Positions 1 through 7,479 of a stretch of 12,453 nt of DNA are shown here, piece by piece. Every line of letters starts with the position of its first letter. Within the stretch, counting starts at the first letter, position 1. The notes under the pieces were generated by a model. The model searched no databases. It was given only the letters and a program-made list of their open reading frames with translations, and was not told the DNA's origin. Origin of the DNA: an uncultured Actinomycetes bacterium (GTDB lineage Bacteria > Actinomycetota > Thermoleophilia > Solirubrobacterales > 70-9). The stretch is taken from the NCBI GenBank assembly GCA_946479725.1, contig CAMLHB010000051.1:1-12453 (forward strand). Direction: 5' to 3'. Position numbers and translations under genes: made by a program.

Positions 1-75
1 CTCAGGACACTCAACATCGAGCCATTGGCGAGATGTGTCCGGAGAGGGGCCCCCTCGCCCCTCCCCCAACACCCT
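1..75. other. window edge, non-coding, with a GC hairpin
   Basis: I see no gene in this stretch. A short palindrome at 44-56 (GAGGGG, one C, CCCCTC) lies about 20 bases past the stop of the minus-strand TPR gene and could help end its transcript. No T-run follows on either strand, so an intrinsic terminator is only a weak possibility. Confidence 0.25.
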
Positions 76-435
76 CTAAGCGTCGAGCAGCCGACGGTAG
101 TAGCGGTAGTCCCGCCGCTCCGGCCGCAGGTTGCAGGCGAGCGCGAGGTGGTGGCGGGCGCGGCGCTTCTCGCCGGTCTTGCTGAGGGCGCGGCCGAGGC
201 AGAAGTGGGCGAAGTCGTTGACCGGGTGGGACTCGACCACCGCCTCGAACTCGGCTGCCGCCGGGGCGAAGCGGCCGCAGCGGAAGTAGGCGCGGCCGAG
301 CGCCTCGCGGACCGAGCTCTTCTCCGGCGCCCGCCGTGCGGCCTCGGCCAGCGGCGCGGTCGCGTGCTCGAAGTCGCCGTCCTCGAGCAACTCGAGGCCG
401 CGGCGGTAGAGCGTGTAGGTGGGCTCGGCGGACAT
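76..435 (-). CDS. small tetratricopeptide-repeat (TPR) protein
   Basis: This 119-residue protein consists almost entirely of three TPR-like helical hairpins at about residues 7-36, 41-70 and 75-104. Typical TPR positions are visible: LLEDGDFEHA, ALGRAYFRCGRFAPAAAEF and CLGRALSKTGEKRRARHHL. TPR units form a superhelical scaffold for protein-protein contacts, so it is probably a cytoplasmic adaptor. The partner cannot be read from the sequence. There is no signal peptide or membrane segment. The reading frame stays open 120 bases further upstream, but that stretch lacks TPR character. I chose the ATG at 435 because the repeat begins right after it and a TACACT hexamer sits six bases before it. 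It is divergent from the zinc-ribbon gene at 548. Confidence 0.8.
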   Translation of the reverse strand: MSAEPTYTLYRRGLELLEDGDFEHATAPLAEAARRAPEKSSVREALGRAYFRCGRFAPAAAEFEAVVESHPVNDFAHFCLGRALSKTGEKRRARHHLALACNLRPERRDYRYYRRLLDA

Positions 436-441
436 CCACCA

Positions 442-447
442 AGTGTA
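442..447 (-). promoter_or_regulatory. candidate -10 box of a leaderless promoter for the TPR gene
   Basis: On the minus strand TACACT is followed by TGGTGG and then the ATG at 435. A -10 hexamer six bases from the start codon would place transcription initiation at the A of the ATG, giving a leaderless mRNA. No convincing -35 box is seen. Confidence 0.4.
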
Positions 448-547
448 GGAGGCGACCGAAACGTGCTCCCTAGCAGGGCAAACACACCGGCCTGCTACCT
501 TAGGTGAACGACTTTGGCAGCCGGCTCCGGCGCCGGGCCGCTTCCTC

Positions 548-889
548 ATGAGCACCGCTACTGCGAAAAAATGGACCTGCGATCAGTGCGGGGTGACCGT
601 CAGCCGCCTCGGCGGCGAGAAGGTCGAGCTGCCCGAAAGCTGGGTGACCTCCGCGGAGGGCACCTTCTGCCTGCTCTGCCGCCGCGAGCGCGCCGCCCAG
701 GCCGCCCTCGACGCCGCGCCGTCGGGATCCCTCGAAGACCGCGCCAAGCTGCGCCGCGCCGCCCTGGTCGAGTTCGAGGTGCGCCGCCGCCCCGGCCACG
801 GCAACGGCGAGATCGCCAAAGCCTGCCGCTCCTCGGTCGCCGCGGTGGTCGCCGCGCGCAAACGCCTGAAGATCCCGGCGCCCCAGTAA
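548..889 (+). CDS. small Cys4 zinc-ribbon / helix-turn-helix protein
   Basis: This 113-residue protein has two CxxC pairs (C11/C14 in CDQC and C41/C44 in CLLC) about 26 residues apart, which is the layout of a zinc ribbon. The C-terminal half (about 62-108) is rich in basic residues and Ala. Its GNGEIAKACRSSVAAVVAAR segment reads like a helix-turn-helix that senses a repeated unit, so DNA or RNA binding is likely. It could be a small transcription regulator, but I do not recognise a named family. No Shine-Dalgarno is visible before the ATG at 548 and no alternative start exists nearby. It ends four bases before the convergent GCS2 gene's stop, leaving no room for a separate terminator. Confidence 0.7.
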   Translation: MSTATAKKWTCDQCGVTVSRLGGEKVELPESWVTSAEGTFCLLCRRERAAQAALDAAPSGSLEDRAKLRRAALVEFEVRRRPGHGNGEIAKACRSSVAAVVAARKRLKIPAPQ

Positions 890-893
890 GCGC

Positions 894-2006
894 CTAGACC
901 TGCGTCCGCTCGGCCAGGTCGGCGAGCAGCGCCTCCATGCCCCGCTCGCCGTGGATGCGGCGCTGGCGCTCGGCGCCGTTGCCCTCGCTGAGGATGCGCT
1001 CGATCTCCTCGAGGGCGTCCTCGCCGCCGAGGTCCTTCGCGTAGGGGCGGGCCTCGGCGAGGGTGCCGCGGGCGACCTCGGGGGCCGGTGCGGCGGTCGA
1101 CTCGTCGACCATCAGCCGCGCCTCGAGGCCGTGGCGCTCGGCCTGGAAGTAGGACTCCTCGATCGCCTCGCGGGCGAGGCCGGGGGCGCCGGGGCGGTCG
1201 ATCTCCTTCGCCGCCAGGGCCTGGATCAGGGCGGCGATCGCGGCGTTCTGCTCGGGGCGGGGCTGCACGTCCATCCCCCGCACCTCGACCGTGCCGAGGT
1301 TGGGGTGCGGCCGCACGTCCCACCAGATATAGGTGTAGTCGGAGACGCCGGCGGCGGCGATCAGCTGGTCGGCGACGCGGAGGAAGTCCTCGTAGTCGCG
1401 GAAGGCGCGCGGCAGCTCGAAGCGCGGGTAGCTGCGGACGGCGGCGGCGCGGGCGCTGGCGAGGCCGGAGTCGGCGCCGTCGCGGAAGGGTGAGTTGGCG
1501 GTCAGCGCCGCCAGCAGCGGCAGGTGGTGGCGCATCGCGTTGGCAACGGCGACCGCGGTTTCGGGATCGGGGACGCCAACGTGGACGTGAAGCCCGCAGG
1601 GCGGGGTGGCCAGCAGGCTGGCGAGGTCCTTCTTGACGCTCTCGTAGCGCGCTTTTTCGACCAGCGCCGGCTCGCCGCTCTCGGCCGGGTAGAGCCCCGA
1701 GCCCATCAGCCGCGCCCCGGCGGCGGCGACCGCCCGCCGCACCTCGTCCAACTCCCTCACGGCCTGGCCGGCGTCGAGGCAGACGCCGGTCTTCAGCTCG
1801 ATCTGGGTGGCGAAGATCTCGGTCGAGACCGCCTTGCGGTGCTCCTCCCCGATCCGCTCCAGCACCCCCTCGCCCTCGGCGACGAGCCCGCAGCCCTCGT
1901 CGACCAGCAGCAGCTCCTCCTCGACCCCGATCGTCAGCGGCGTCGAGGTGCCGAACTTGTGCTCGCGGCGGTCGGTCTCGTCCTCGGTCTTGGATGAAGT
2001 TCCCAT
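894..2006 (-). CDS. carboxylate-amine ligase, GCS2 family (YbdK/EgtA-like)
   Basis: This 370-residue protein belongs to the glutamate-cysteine ligase family 2 (PF04107) and matches the length of E. coli YbdK (about 372). Family motifs appear in order: TIGVEEELLLVD (25-36, ATP/metal-binding glutamates), QIELKTG (68-74), CGLHVHVG (137-144), ANSPF (170-174) and YTYIWWDVRPHPNLGTVEVR (224-243). The family joins an amino-acid carboxylate to an amine with ATP hydrolysis through an acyl-phosphate. Members make gamma-glutamylcysteine or unknown amides, and EgtA in ergothioneine synthesis is a relative. No other ergothioneine or glutathione gene is nearby, so the substrate is open. The ATG at 2006 is preceded closely by GGGGGAG, the clearest Shine-Dalgarno in this window. 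It is divergent from the MFS gene across 67 bases. Confidence 0.9.
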   Translation of the reverse strand: MGTSSKTEDETDRREHKFGTSTPLTIGVEEELLLVDEGCGLVAEGEGVLERIGEEHRKAVSTEIFATQIELKTGVCLDAGQAVRELDEVRRAVAAAGARLMGSGLYPAESGEPALVEKARYESVKKDLASLLATPPCGLHVHVGVPDPETAVAVANAMRHHLPLLAALTANSPFRDGADSGLASARAAAVRSYPRFELPRAFRDYEDFLRVADQLIAAAGVSDYTYIWWDVRPHPNLGTVEVRGMDVQPRPEQNAAIAALIQALAAKEIDRPGAPGLAREAIEESYFQAERHGLEARLMVDESTAAPAPEVARGTLAEARPYAKDLGGEDALEEIERILSEGNGAERQRRIHGERGMEALLADLAERTQV

Positions 2007-2060
2007 TGCTCCCCCGGTGTGGGCGAGCTACCCCCGGGACGAGCTTCTTTAACCCGCGCC

Positions 2061-2066
2061 TATCCT
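2061..2066 (+). promoter_or_regulatory. candidate -10 box, leaderless promoter of the MFS gene
   Basis: TATCCT ends seven bases before the GTG at 2074, and no Shine-Dalgarno precedes the GTG. This supports both the GTG start and a leaderless mRNA. The same hexamer occurs at the same position before the MNT gene (9896-9901). Confidence 0.45.
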
Positions 2067-2073
2067 GGCTCGG

Positions 2074-3339
2074 GTGTCAACTTGGCAACGACTGAACGTC
2101 CTCCTGGAACCGAATTACCGGCGGCTCTTCCTCGGCCGCACGACCTCCCTGATCGGCGACGGGATGGCGCCGATCGCGATCGCCTTCGCCGTCCTCGGGC
2201 TGACCGGCTCCGCCGGCGACCTCGGCATCGTCCTCGCCGCCCACAGCATCGTCCTGATCGGGCTGCTGCTCGTCGGCGGCGTCGTCGGCGACCGCGTCTC
2301 CCCCCGGGTCTCGATGCTCGGCGCCGACGTCACCCGCGCGCTCTCCACCGGGACGGTGGCGGCGCTGCTGCTGACCGGGACGGCGGAGATCTGGCAGCTG
2401 GCGATCCTCTACGCGATCGACGGCGCCGCCACCGCCTTCTTCAATCCCGCCTCCACCGCGATCGTCCCCCAGGTCGTCCCCGGCCCCCGCCTGCAGGAGG
2501 CGAACGCGCTGCTCAACATCTCCCGCCATGGCGGCAAGGTGGCGGGGCCGGCGCTGGCCGGCCTGCTGCTGGCGCTGGGCTCGCCGGGCACCGCGCTCGC
2601 CGTCAACGCCGCCACCTTCGCGGTCAGCGCCGCCTGCCTGCTCGGTGTGCGGGCGGCGCAACCGCAGGCCGTCGGCGAGCAGCAGACCTTCCTTCTGGAG
2701 TTGCGGCGCGGCTGGCGCGAGTTCTTCAGCCGCAGGTGGATGGTGGCGGTGATCGCCTCGGCGGCGATCAGCAACGGGATCTTCTTTCCGATCTGGCAGG
2801 TGCTGGGACCGACGGTAGCAAGCGAATCGCTGGGCGGCTCCAGCGCCTGGGCCCTGATCGCCTCGATGTTCGGGCTCGGCGGCCTGGTCGGCGGTGTGGT
2901 TGCGCTCTCGCTGCGGCCGCCTTACCCGCTGCTGGTCAGCGAGAGCCTGATCGTCCTGATCGGCGTCCCGACGCTGCTGCTGGCGATTCCGGCCCAGACC
3001 GGGCTGATCGCCGCCGGCGCCCTGCTCTCCGGAGCCGTGGTCGGCCTCGGCGAGGTCCTCTACGACACGATCGCCGCCCAGCACATCCCGGCCGATGCCC
3101 TCTCTCGGGTGCTCGCCTACGACTGGTTCGGCTCGTTGGCGCTGGAGCCGGTGGGGCTGGCCCTGGTCGGTCCGGTGGCGGCGGCGATCGGCACCTCGAC
3201 CACCCTCTGGCTCGGCGGCGTCACGGTCATCCTCTGCCAGGCCTCCGTCCTCCTCGTCCCCAGCCTGCGCCGCCTCGAAGCGCGCCCCGAGGCAACCGGC
3301 CCGCTGCCGCCGGTGCGCCCGATCGAGGCCGGGGATTAG
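2074..3339 (+). CDS. MFS efflux transporter, EntS/MFS_3-like
   Basis: This 421-residue inner-membrane protein has about 12 hydrophobic segments, the standard size for a major facilitator. Motif A appears in the first cytoplasmic loop as GGVVGDRVSPR (68-78). NPASTAIVPQVVP...LQEANALL (124-147) is the hallmark of the EntS/multidrug-exporter branch (MFS_3), which pumps siderophores, macrolides or similar small molecules out by proton antiport. The start is a GTG. The next in-frame ATG (residue 31) would lose the first membrane segment. The gene is convergent with the FAD oxidoreductase, and the two stop codons overlap by four bases. The neighbours do not reveal a substrate. Confidence 0.88.
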   Translation: MSTWQRLNVLLEPNYRRLFLGRTTSLIGDGMAPIAIAFAVLGLTGSAGDLGIVLAAHSIVLIGLLLVGGVVGDRVSPRVSMLGADVTRALSTGTVAALLLTGTAEIWQLAILYAIDGAATAFFNPASTAIVPQVVPGPRLQEANALLNISRHGGKVAGPALAGLLLALGSPGTALAVNAATFAVSAACLLGVRAAQPQAVGEQQTFLLELRRGWREFFSRRWMVAVIASAAISNGIFFPIWQVLGPTVASESLGGSSAWALIASMFGLGGLVGGVVALSLRPPYPLLVSESLIVLIGVPTLLLAIPAQTGLIAAGALLSGAVVGLGEVLYDTIAAQHIPADALSRVLAYDWFGSLALEPVGLALVGPVAAAIGTSTTLWLGGVTVILCQASVLLVPSLRRLEARPEATGPLPPVRPIEAGD

Positions 3340-4751
3340 AGCGTGCGGAGGACCGCTTCGGCGGCGTTGAAGCCGCAGATGCCGTGGGCGCCGGGGCCGG
3401 GCGGGGTGGCGGCGGAACAGATGAAGAGACCGGGGGCGCCGGTCCGGTAGGGGACGGGAGCGACGCGAGGACGGAGCAGGGTCTGCAGCGGCGTGTTGGC
3501 GCCGCAGAGGATGTCGCCGCCGACGAAGTTCGGGTTGGCGGCCTCGAACTCGGCGGGGGTGCGGGTGGCGCGGGCGACGATCCGCTCGCGGAAACCGGGG
3601 GCGAAGCGCTCGACCTGGGCGAGGATCGCCTCGCTGGCGTCGCCCGAGTAGCCGGCGGGGACGTGGGCGTAGAGCCAGAGCGGGTGCAGGTCGCCGCGGG
3701 AGCGGCTCGGGTCGGCGAGGTACTGCTGGCCGACGAGGACGAAGGGCCGCTCCGGCATCCGGCCGCGGTTGACCTCGGCCTCGGCCTGGACGAGCTCCTC
3801 GAAGGAGCCGATTGCGTGGACGGTGCCGGCCCGCCGCGCCTCCTCCTGGGTCCAGGGAACGCCGCCCTCGATCGCGAGGTCGAGCTTGAAGGCGCCGGGG
3901 CCGTGCCTGTAGCGGCGGTAAGCGCGGCGGACGCGGGCGGGCAGGCGGTCGCCGGCCACCTCCAGGGCGCCGCGGGGGGCGAGGTCGAGGACGACGGCGT
4001 CGGCGTCCGGCAGCTCGTCGAGCGAGCGCACCCGCCGCCCGGTCTCGATCCGGCCGCCGCCCTCGCGGATCACGGAGGCCCAGGCTTCGGCGATCGCCAC
4101 CGAGCCGCCCTTTGCCACCGGCCAACCGTAGGCGTGGCCGGCGCAGGTCAGCGCCATCCCGATCGCCGAGCTGAGCGGCCGGTTCAGCGGCGCGTAGGCG
4201 TGGGCGGCGACGCCGCCGAAGAGGGCCGCGGCCTCGGGGGTCCCCAGGTAACGGGCAAGCCCGGTCGCCGGCAGCGCCGAGGGCAGGCCGAAGCGGAGCA
4301 GCCGCAAGGGATGGCGCGGCAGGTGGATCAGCGGGTGGTAGACGTCCTCGGTGAGGGCGTCGTAACCCCGAGAAGACGGGCCGAAGACGCGCTTCCAGCG
4401 GTCGCCGGCCTCCCCCAGCCCTGCCGCCGTCGCCTCCAGCGAGCGCACCATCGCCGCTCCGCCGCCGCCGTCCAGCGGGTGCGCGAGGTCGACCTCGGGC
4501 CAGGCCCACTCGAGCCCGTGCCGCTCCAGTTCCAGCCCGGCGGCGACTGCCGCGGGCGAGGAGACGACCATCGGGTGGGTGGCGCTGCACTCGTCGTGCA
4601 GCAGGCCGGGCTCGGTCAGTTCGGAGCTGCGGGTGCCGCCGCCGATCCTCTCCGCCGCCTCGATCACCGTCACCGAAACTCCGCGGCTGGCCAGGGTCGC
4701 CGCGCAGGCGAGCCCGTTCGGGCCCGCCCCGACAATCGTCACATCACTCAT
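3336..4751 (-). CDS. FAD-dependent oxidoreductase, PYROXD2/phytoene-dehydrogenase-like
   Basis: This 471-residue flavoprotein opens with a Rossmann FAD-binding motif, VGAGPNGL (7-14), followed by the ribose-binding glutamate E31 and the GGGT loop (37-40). The C-terminal FAD motif is GLFICSAATPPGPGAHGICGFNAAEAVL (about 441-468). This layout is that of the amine-oxidase/CrtI superfamily. The PGxGxHG variant and the length resemble PYROXD2-type oxidoreductases rather than true phytoene desaturases. No carotenoid genes are nearby, so the substrate is unknown. Its ATG lies inside the last codons of the DUF3556 gene upstream (8-base overlap, ATGAGTGA), so the two are translationally coupled and probably work together. 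Its 3' end overlaps the convergent MFS stop. Confidence 0.88.
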   Translation of the reverse strand: MSDVTIVGAGPNGLACAATLASRGVSVTVIEAAERIGGGTRSSELTEPGLLHDECSATHPMVVSSPAAVAAGLELERHGLEWAWPEVDLAHPLDGGGGAAMVRSLEATAAGLGEAGDRWKRVFGPSSRGYDALTEDVYHPLIHLPRHPLRLLRFGLPSALPATGLARYLGTPEAAALFGGVAAHAYAPLNRPLSSAIGMALTCAGHAYGWPVAKGGSVAIAEAWASVIREGGGRIETGRRVRSLDELPDADAVVLDLAPRGALEVAGDRLPARVRRAYRRYRHGPGAFKLDLAIEGGVPWTQEEARRAGTVHAIGSFEELVQAEAEVNRGRMPERPFVLVGQQYLADPSRSRGDLHPLWLYAHVPAGYSGDASEAILAQVERFAPGFRERIVARATRTPAEFEAANPNFVGGDILCGANTPLQTLLRPRVAPVPYRTGAPGLFICSAATPPGPGAHGICGFNAAEAVLRTL

Positions 4752-6510
4752 GACTCATTTGTCCCCGCATACCGGGGACAACTGCGTCCGGGCCCTCGCG
4801 GTGGACCGGGAAAGGCTCGTCGCCTCCGAGCCAGGGCTGGCGCACGACCATGTCGCGGACGTCGACCCAGCCCTCCTCGACGAGGCCCTCGGCGGCATCC
4901 CAGATCCGGTAGCGCTGGCGCTGCACGTGCGCCGGCTGGGACTCCAGCGTCACCACCCGCAGCTCGCCCGGCCCGAAGTTGCAGCGCTCCTGCACCGCCG
5001 CCAGCAGCCGCTGGTCGTGGAAGTGACCGTCGCCGAAGTTGTAGCCGAGGACGACGCCGGCGACGAGCTCGCCCTCGCGGACGTCGTAGGCCTCGAGATC
5101 GTCGACAGCACGGGCCGAGAGCGCGTTCAGCGCCCGCCCGTGCGAGTGCATCGAGCGGAAGGCGAGGCCTTTGTAGACGAGCACCTCGATCATCTCCGGC
5201 TCGTAGAACTTCTCCAGCTGCCTGGTGACGATCGGCGCCGCCTTGACGACCTCGCGATCGAGCACCTCCTCCGCCCCCTCCCAGCCCTCATCGCCCCGAC
5301 GGAAGAGCCACTGGCTGGTCGCCCAGTTGCCGGCGTAGTAGCGCATCGAGGGGAGGAAGGAGACGAGGTCGGGCCGGAAGTTCCCCAGCACCGGCAGGCC
5401 GACGCAGACCAGCGCGAGGAGGACGAGCAGCAGCGGGTCGTCGAGGCTCGACCAGGGCATGTCGGCGTAGTGGCCGAAGAGGAAGAGGAGGCCGAAGATC
5501 ATGAATACGTTCCACTCCAGCGGCACCGCCAGCGGGAAGGTCGAGAAGATGTGGACGTGGAAGAGGACCATCCCCGCGAGGGCGAGGGTCCCGAGCGGAC
5601 CGCCCTGGGTGAGGATCAGGATCAGCGGTAGGGTGAACTCGACCGCGGTGCCGATGTGGGCGTCGGCCTCACCGAGCCAGGAGGGGCGCAGGTCCTCCGG
5701 GTGGTCCTTGTAAAGCCGGCGCTTGAAGGCCCGCGATCGGTTCCACGGCGTGTTGCTGATCATCACCGTGACGACGAAGGGGAAGTGGCGGTTCAGCTTC
5801 GAGGACGCCGCCCCCCACCAGATGCAGAAGAAAACCAGCTGGGCACCGATCACCAAATTCGTCAGGGGGAAGAGGAAGACCAGCGCCAGGGTGCCGTAGA
5901 TCTCGGCGCGGGCGGCCAGGAACGGGACCTTGTCGCGGAGGCCGAGGGCGACGAGGAAGGCAAGCAGGACGGCGACCGCGAGCGGGTCGAGCCGCGCCAC
6001 CTCGCTGCCGACCCAGGGCGCGGTCGCGTCGACGCCGGGCGAGAAGAGGAGGTAGAGCGCCGACCCCAGCAGGCCCGCGTAGAAGGCGACGTCGAGCGGG
6101 GTCCGGGTCGTCCCCCGCGTCCCCGGAACCTTGTCGGGCCAGGGCGGCAGCCGCGTCGTCCCCGATCGCAGCCAGTAGAGGAAGCCGCCGACCATCGGAC
6201 TGAAGCGCAGGGTCAGCGGCAGCGATCCGGCGCCGAGCCCGAGCACCTCCCAGAGCATCGTCCAGATCGCCGCCTTCTCGAAGACGATCGGCTCATACCA
6301 GGCAGGCCAACCGCTGCTGGCGAAGATCAGCAGCGCGCCGAGGCCGGCGTAGGCGAGGACCTTGAAGACGTAGAGGAAGTAGACCGCGGTCGGCGTCCCG
6401 AACCCGTTCAGCGCCCAGTCCTGGGCCAACGGCTTGATCCGCTCCAGGTGCGGGAGGCGGCGCCACTCGGAGACCTCGAACGGCGGCGGTGCGGGATCGA
6501 GCAGGCCCAT
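4744..6510 (-). CDS. polytopic membrane protein, DUF3556-like
   Basis: This 588-residue protein resembles the actinobacterial DUF3556 family (assigned from memory, no search run). The N-terminus (1-40, MGLLDPAPPPFEVSEW...) is soluble. About eight hydrophobic segments follow, near 42-64, 78-100, 141-157, 175-190, 205-232, 288-313, 335-347 and 358-376. A conserved-looking loop HVHIFSTFPLAVPLEWN spans 318-334. The C-terminal 210 residues are soluble, and HSHGRALNAL and GYNFGDGHFHDQ give a His-rich set. The function is unknown. The frame extends far upstream to 7005, but that part is Arg/Pro-rich shadow sequence, so I start at the ATG at 6510. It leads a two-gene operon with the FAD oxidoreductase, suggesting a membrane-linked redox or lipid modification. 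That is inference. Confidence 0.82.
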   Translation of the reverse strand: MGLLDPAPPPFEVSEWRRLPHLERIKPLAQDWALNGFGTPTAVYFLYVFKVLAYAGLGALLIFASSGWPAWYEPIVFEKAAIWTMLWEVLGLGAGSLPLTLRFSPMVGGFLYWLRSGTTRLPPWPDKVPGTRGTTRTPLDVAFYAGLLGSALYLLFSPGVDATAPWVGSEVARLDPLAVAVLLAFLVALGLRDKVPFLAARAEIYGTLALVFLFPLTNLVIGAQLVFFCIWWGAASSKLNRHFPFVVTVMISNTPWNRSRAFKRRLYKDHPEDLRPSWLGEADAHIGTAVEFTLPLILILTQGGPLGTLALAGMVLFHVHIFSTFPLAVPLEWNVFMIFGLLFLFGHYADMPWSSLDDPLLLVLLALVCVGLPVLGNFRPDLVSFLPSMRYYAGNWATSQWLFRRGDEGWEGAEEVLDREVVKAAPIVTRQLEKFYEPEMIEVLVYKGLAFRSMHSHGRALNALSARAVDDLEAYDVREGELVAGVVLGYNFGDGHFHDQRLLAAVQERCNFGPGELRVVTLESQPAHVQRQRYRIWDAAEGLVEEGWVDVRDMVVRQPWLGGDEPFPVHREGPDAVVPGMRGQMSHE

Positions 6511-6518
6511 GCCCGGCC

Positions 6519-6524
6519 AGCCTA
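6519..6524 (-). promoter_or_regulatory. candidate -10 box of the DUF3556-oxidoreductase operon
   Basis: On the minus strand TAGGCT lies eight bases before the ATG at 6510, with no Shine-Dalgarno between them. It fits the leaderless pattern of the neighbours, but it is a weak hexamer on its own. Confidence 0.3.
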
Positions 6525-6525
6525 C

Positions 6526-6787
6526 TGCCGGAATCGCATCCGACTTCGAACACGGCTGGCGCGCCGGCGTCCTCCTCGCCGCCGGCCCGCCGGCGCTCGA
6601 GGGGCCGCCTGACCTTGCGGATGGCCCGGGCCGGCGTCCTCTCCTCGGTTGCGTAGACGCAGCGGTAGTGAGGGGCGTCGGGGCCGGCCTCGGGATCGGT
6701 GGCGAAGACCAGGAAGCCGCGCCGCTCGGAACGGACGCGGTTGGCCTCGGCGATCTGGTCCTGCTCCCGCTCCAGCTCCTCGGCGGC
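6526..6787 (-). pseudogene. headless coding remnant downstream of vapC
   Basis: Directly after the TGA of vapC, and in the same frame, the minus strand reads AAEELEREQDQIAEANRVRS, then RRGFLVFATDPEAGPDAPHY and CRVYA-type sequence ending near VFEVGCDSGSR. Codon choice is almost entirely G/C-ending and the composition is protein-like, unlike the Arg/Pro-rich shadows in the other frames. No ATG, GTG or TTG opens this frame at a sensible place. I read it as the tail of a gene whose 5' end was lost or replaced when the VapBC module arrived. I do not recognise the family. A real gene with an unusual start remains possible. Confidence 0.4.
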
Positions 6788-7183
6788 TCACCCAGTTGGA
6801 GCGCGCAGGTCCACGACCGCGCATGAATGCTCAGCTGCCCGGTCAACGATCTCGGGGTCGCCAGTCCAGAGCGGCGCTTCTGCCCGGAGTGCGGTCGCGA
6901 GGCAAAAGGCGTCGGCATACGAAATACCGCCGTGGGCCTTGACCCTCGCCGCCTCCGATACGAGAGGCCAGTCGGGGTCAACGACATCAAGACGCTGACG
7001 CACAAGGTCGATGTCGGCGGCAGCCGCGTCCTCCCCGTCGCCCCGCATGCGGATATAGAGAACCTCGCCGAGGTTGATCGAGCATATCGTTGCTCCCTCC
7101 TCGAGCCAGGCAGACTCGATGCGATCTGCCGAGTTCTCGTCCTTGAGATAAGCCAGCAGCGCCCAGCTATCGAGGACGATCAA
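6788..7183 (-). CDS. vapC: VapC-type PIN-domain toxin ribonuclease
   Basis: This 131-residue protein has the full set of PIN-domain acidic residues: D5 in LIVLDSW, E40 in INLGE, D91 in SYADAF and D109 in TGDPEI. PIN toxins are Mg-dependent endoribonucleases that cut tRNA or rRNA and are held inactive by the partner antitoxin. The reading frame runs upstream without an ATG. The domain begins at a TTG (7183) seven bases after an AGAGGTG Shine-Dalgarno-like stretch, so I use that start. It overlaps the 3' end of vapB by 17 bases, the usual coupled arrangement. Its stop is followed in frame by the coding remnant at 6526-6787. Confidence 0.9.
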   Translation of the reverse strand: MIVLDSWALLAYLKDENSADRIESAWLEEGATICSINLGEVLYIRMRGDGEDAAAADIDLVRQRLDVVDPDWPLVSEAARVKAHGGISYADAFCLATALRAEAPLWTGDPEIVDRAAEHSCAVVDLRAPTG

Positions 7184-7454
7184 CGCCCCACCTCTGGGCC
7201 TTGCGCTCCTCGATGTCGCGTTCGCGCCGCCGCTCCCCCAGCAGCTCCTCCGTACCGCCTCCGGCCCCAGCCCAGATACCGCGCAGAGCGCGGATCCCGT
7301 CGGCACGGCGCCCGGGATCGTCGCTGACACGCCGCACCCGGACCTCGGATCCCTTCGGCTCGAACGTCACCTCGTCGCCCGGCTTGATCCCGATCTCGTC
7401 TCGGATCGCTTTGGGGATCACCACCTGGCCCTTGATGCCAACTCTGTGAGTCAT
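7167..7454 (-). CDS. vapB: VapB-type antitoxin, AbrB/SpoVT DNA-binding fold
   Basis: This 95-residue protein starts with a swapped-hairpin AbrB domain: MTHRVGIKGQVVIPKAIRDE, then GIKPGDEVTF (1-33). The C-terminal half (about 65-95, GTEELLGERRRERDIEERKA) is a charged helix of the kind that wraps over the PIN toxin and blocks its active site. It neutralises VapC and, by family knowledge, represses its own promoter as a dimer or toxin complex. The ATG at 7454 was chosen because the AbrB fold begins there and a TATACT -10 box lies seven bases upstream. The upstream frame extension (to 7496) would cross that promoter. Confidence 0.9.
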   Translation of the reverse strand: MTHRVGIKGQVVIPKAIRDEIGIKPGDEVTFEPKGSEVRVRRVSDDPGRRADGIRALRGIWAGAGGGTEELLGERRRERDIEERKAQRWGVDRPR

Positions 7455-7466
7455 ACTCTCAGTATA
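7453..7466 (-). promoter_or_regulatory. leaderless vapBC promoter with overlapping palindromic operator
   Basis: ATACT-CTC-AGTAT (7453-7465) is a perfect inverted repeat with a 3-base centre. It spans the A and T of the vapB start codon and most of the minus-strand -10 box TATACT (7466-7461). The -10 ends seven bases before the ATG, so the mRNA is probably leaderless. A dimeric AbrB-fold antitoxin bound here would block both polymerase and initiation, giving direct autorepression. Confidence 0.6.
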
Positions 7467-7479
7467 ACCGGCTGGCCTC

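Noticed and set aside
2077..4590. An 837-codon open frame on the minus strand
   Set aside because: It runs antisense to the MFS gene and out of frame in the oxidoreductase gene, and its composition is low-complexity Arg/Asp/Gly.
2019..5228. A 1069-codon open frame on the plus strand
   Set aside because: It is Arg/Pro/Gly-rich, crosses the MFS gene out of frame and then the oxidoreductase and DUF3556 genes antisense. It is a GC-driven shadow with no domain-like sequence.
4744..7005. A start for the DUF3556 gene upstream of 6510
   Set aside because: The extension to 7005 is Arg/Ser/Pro-rich, lies out of frame across the remnant and vapC, and includes no membrane or family sequence.
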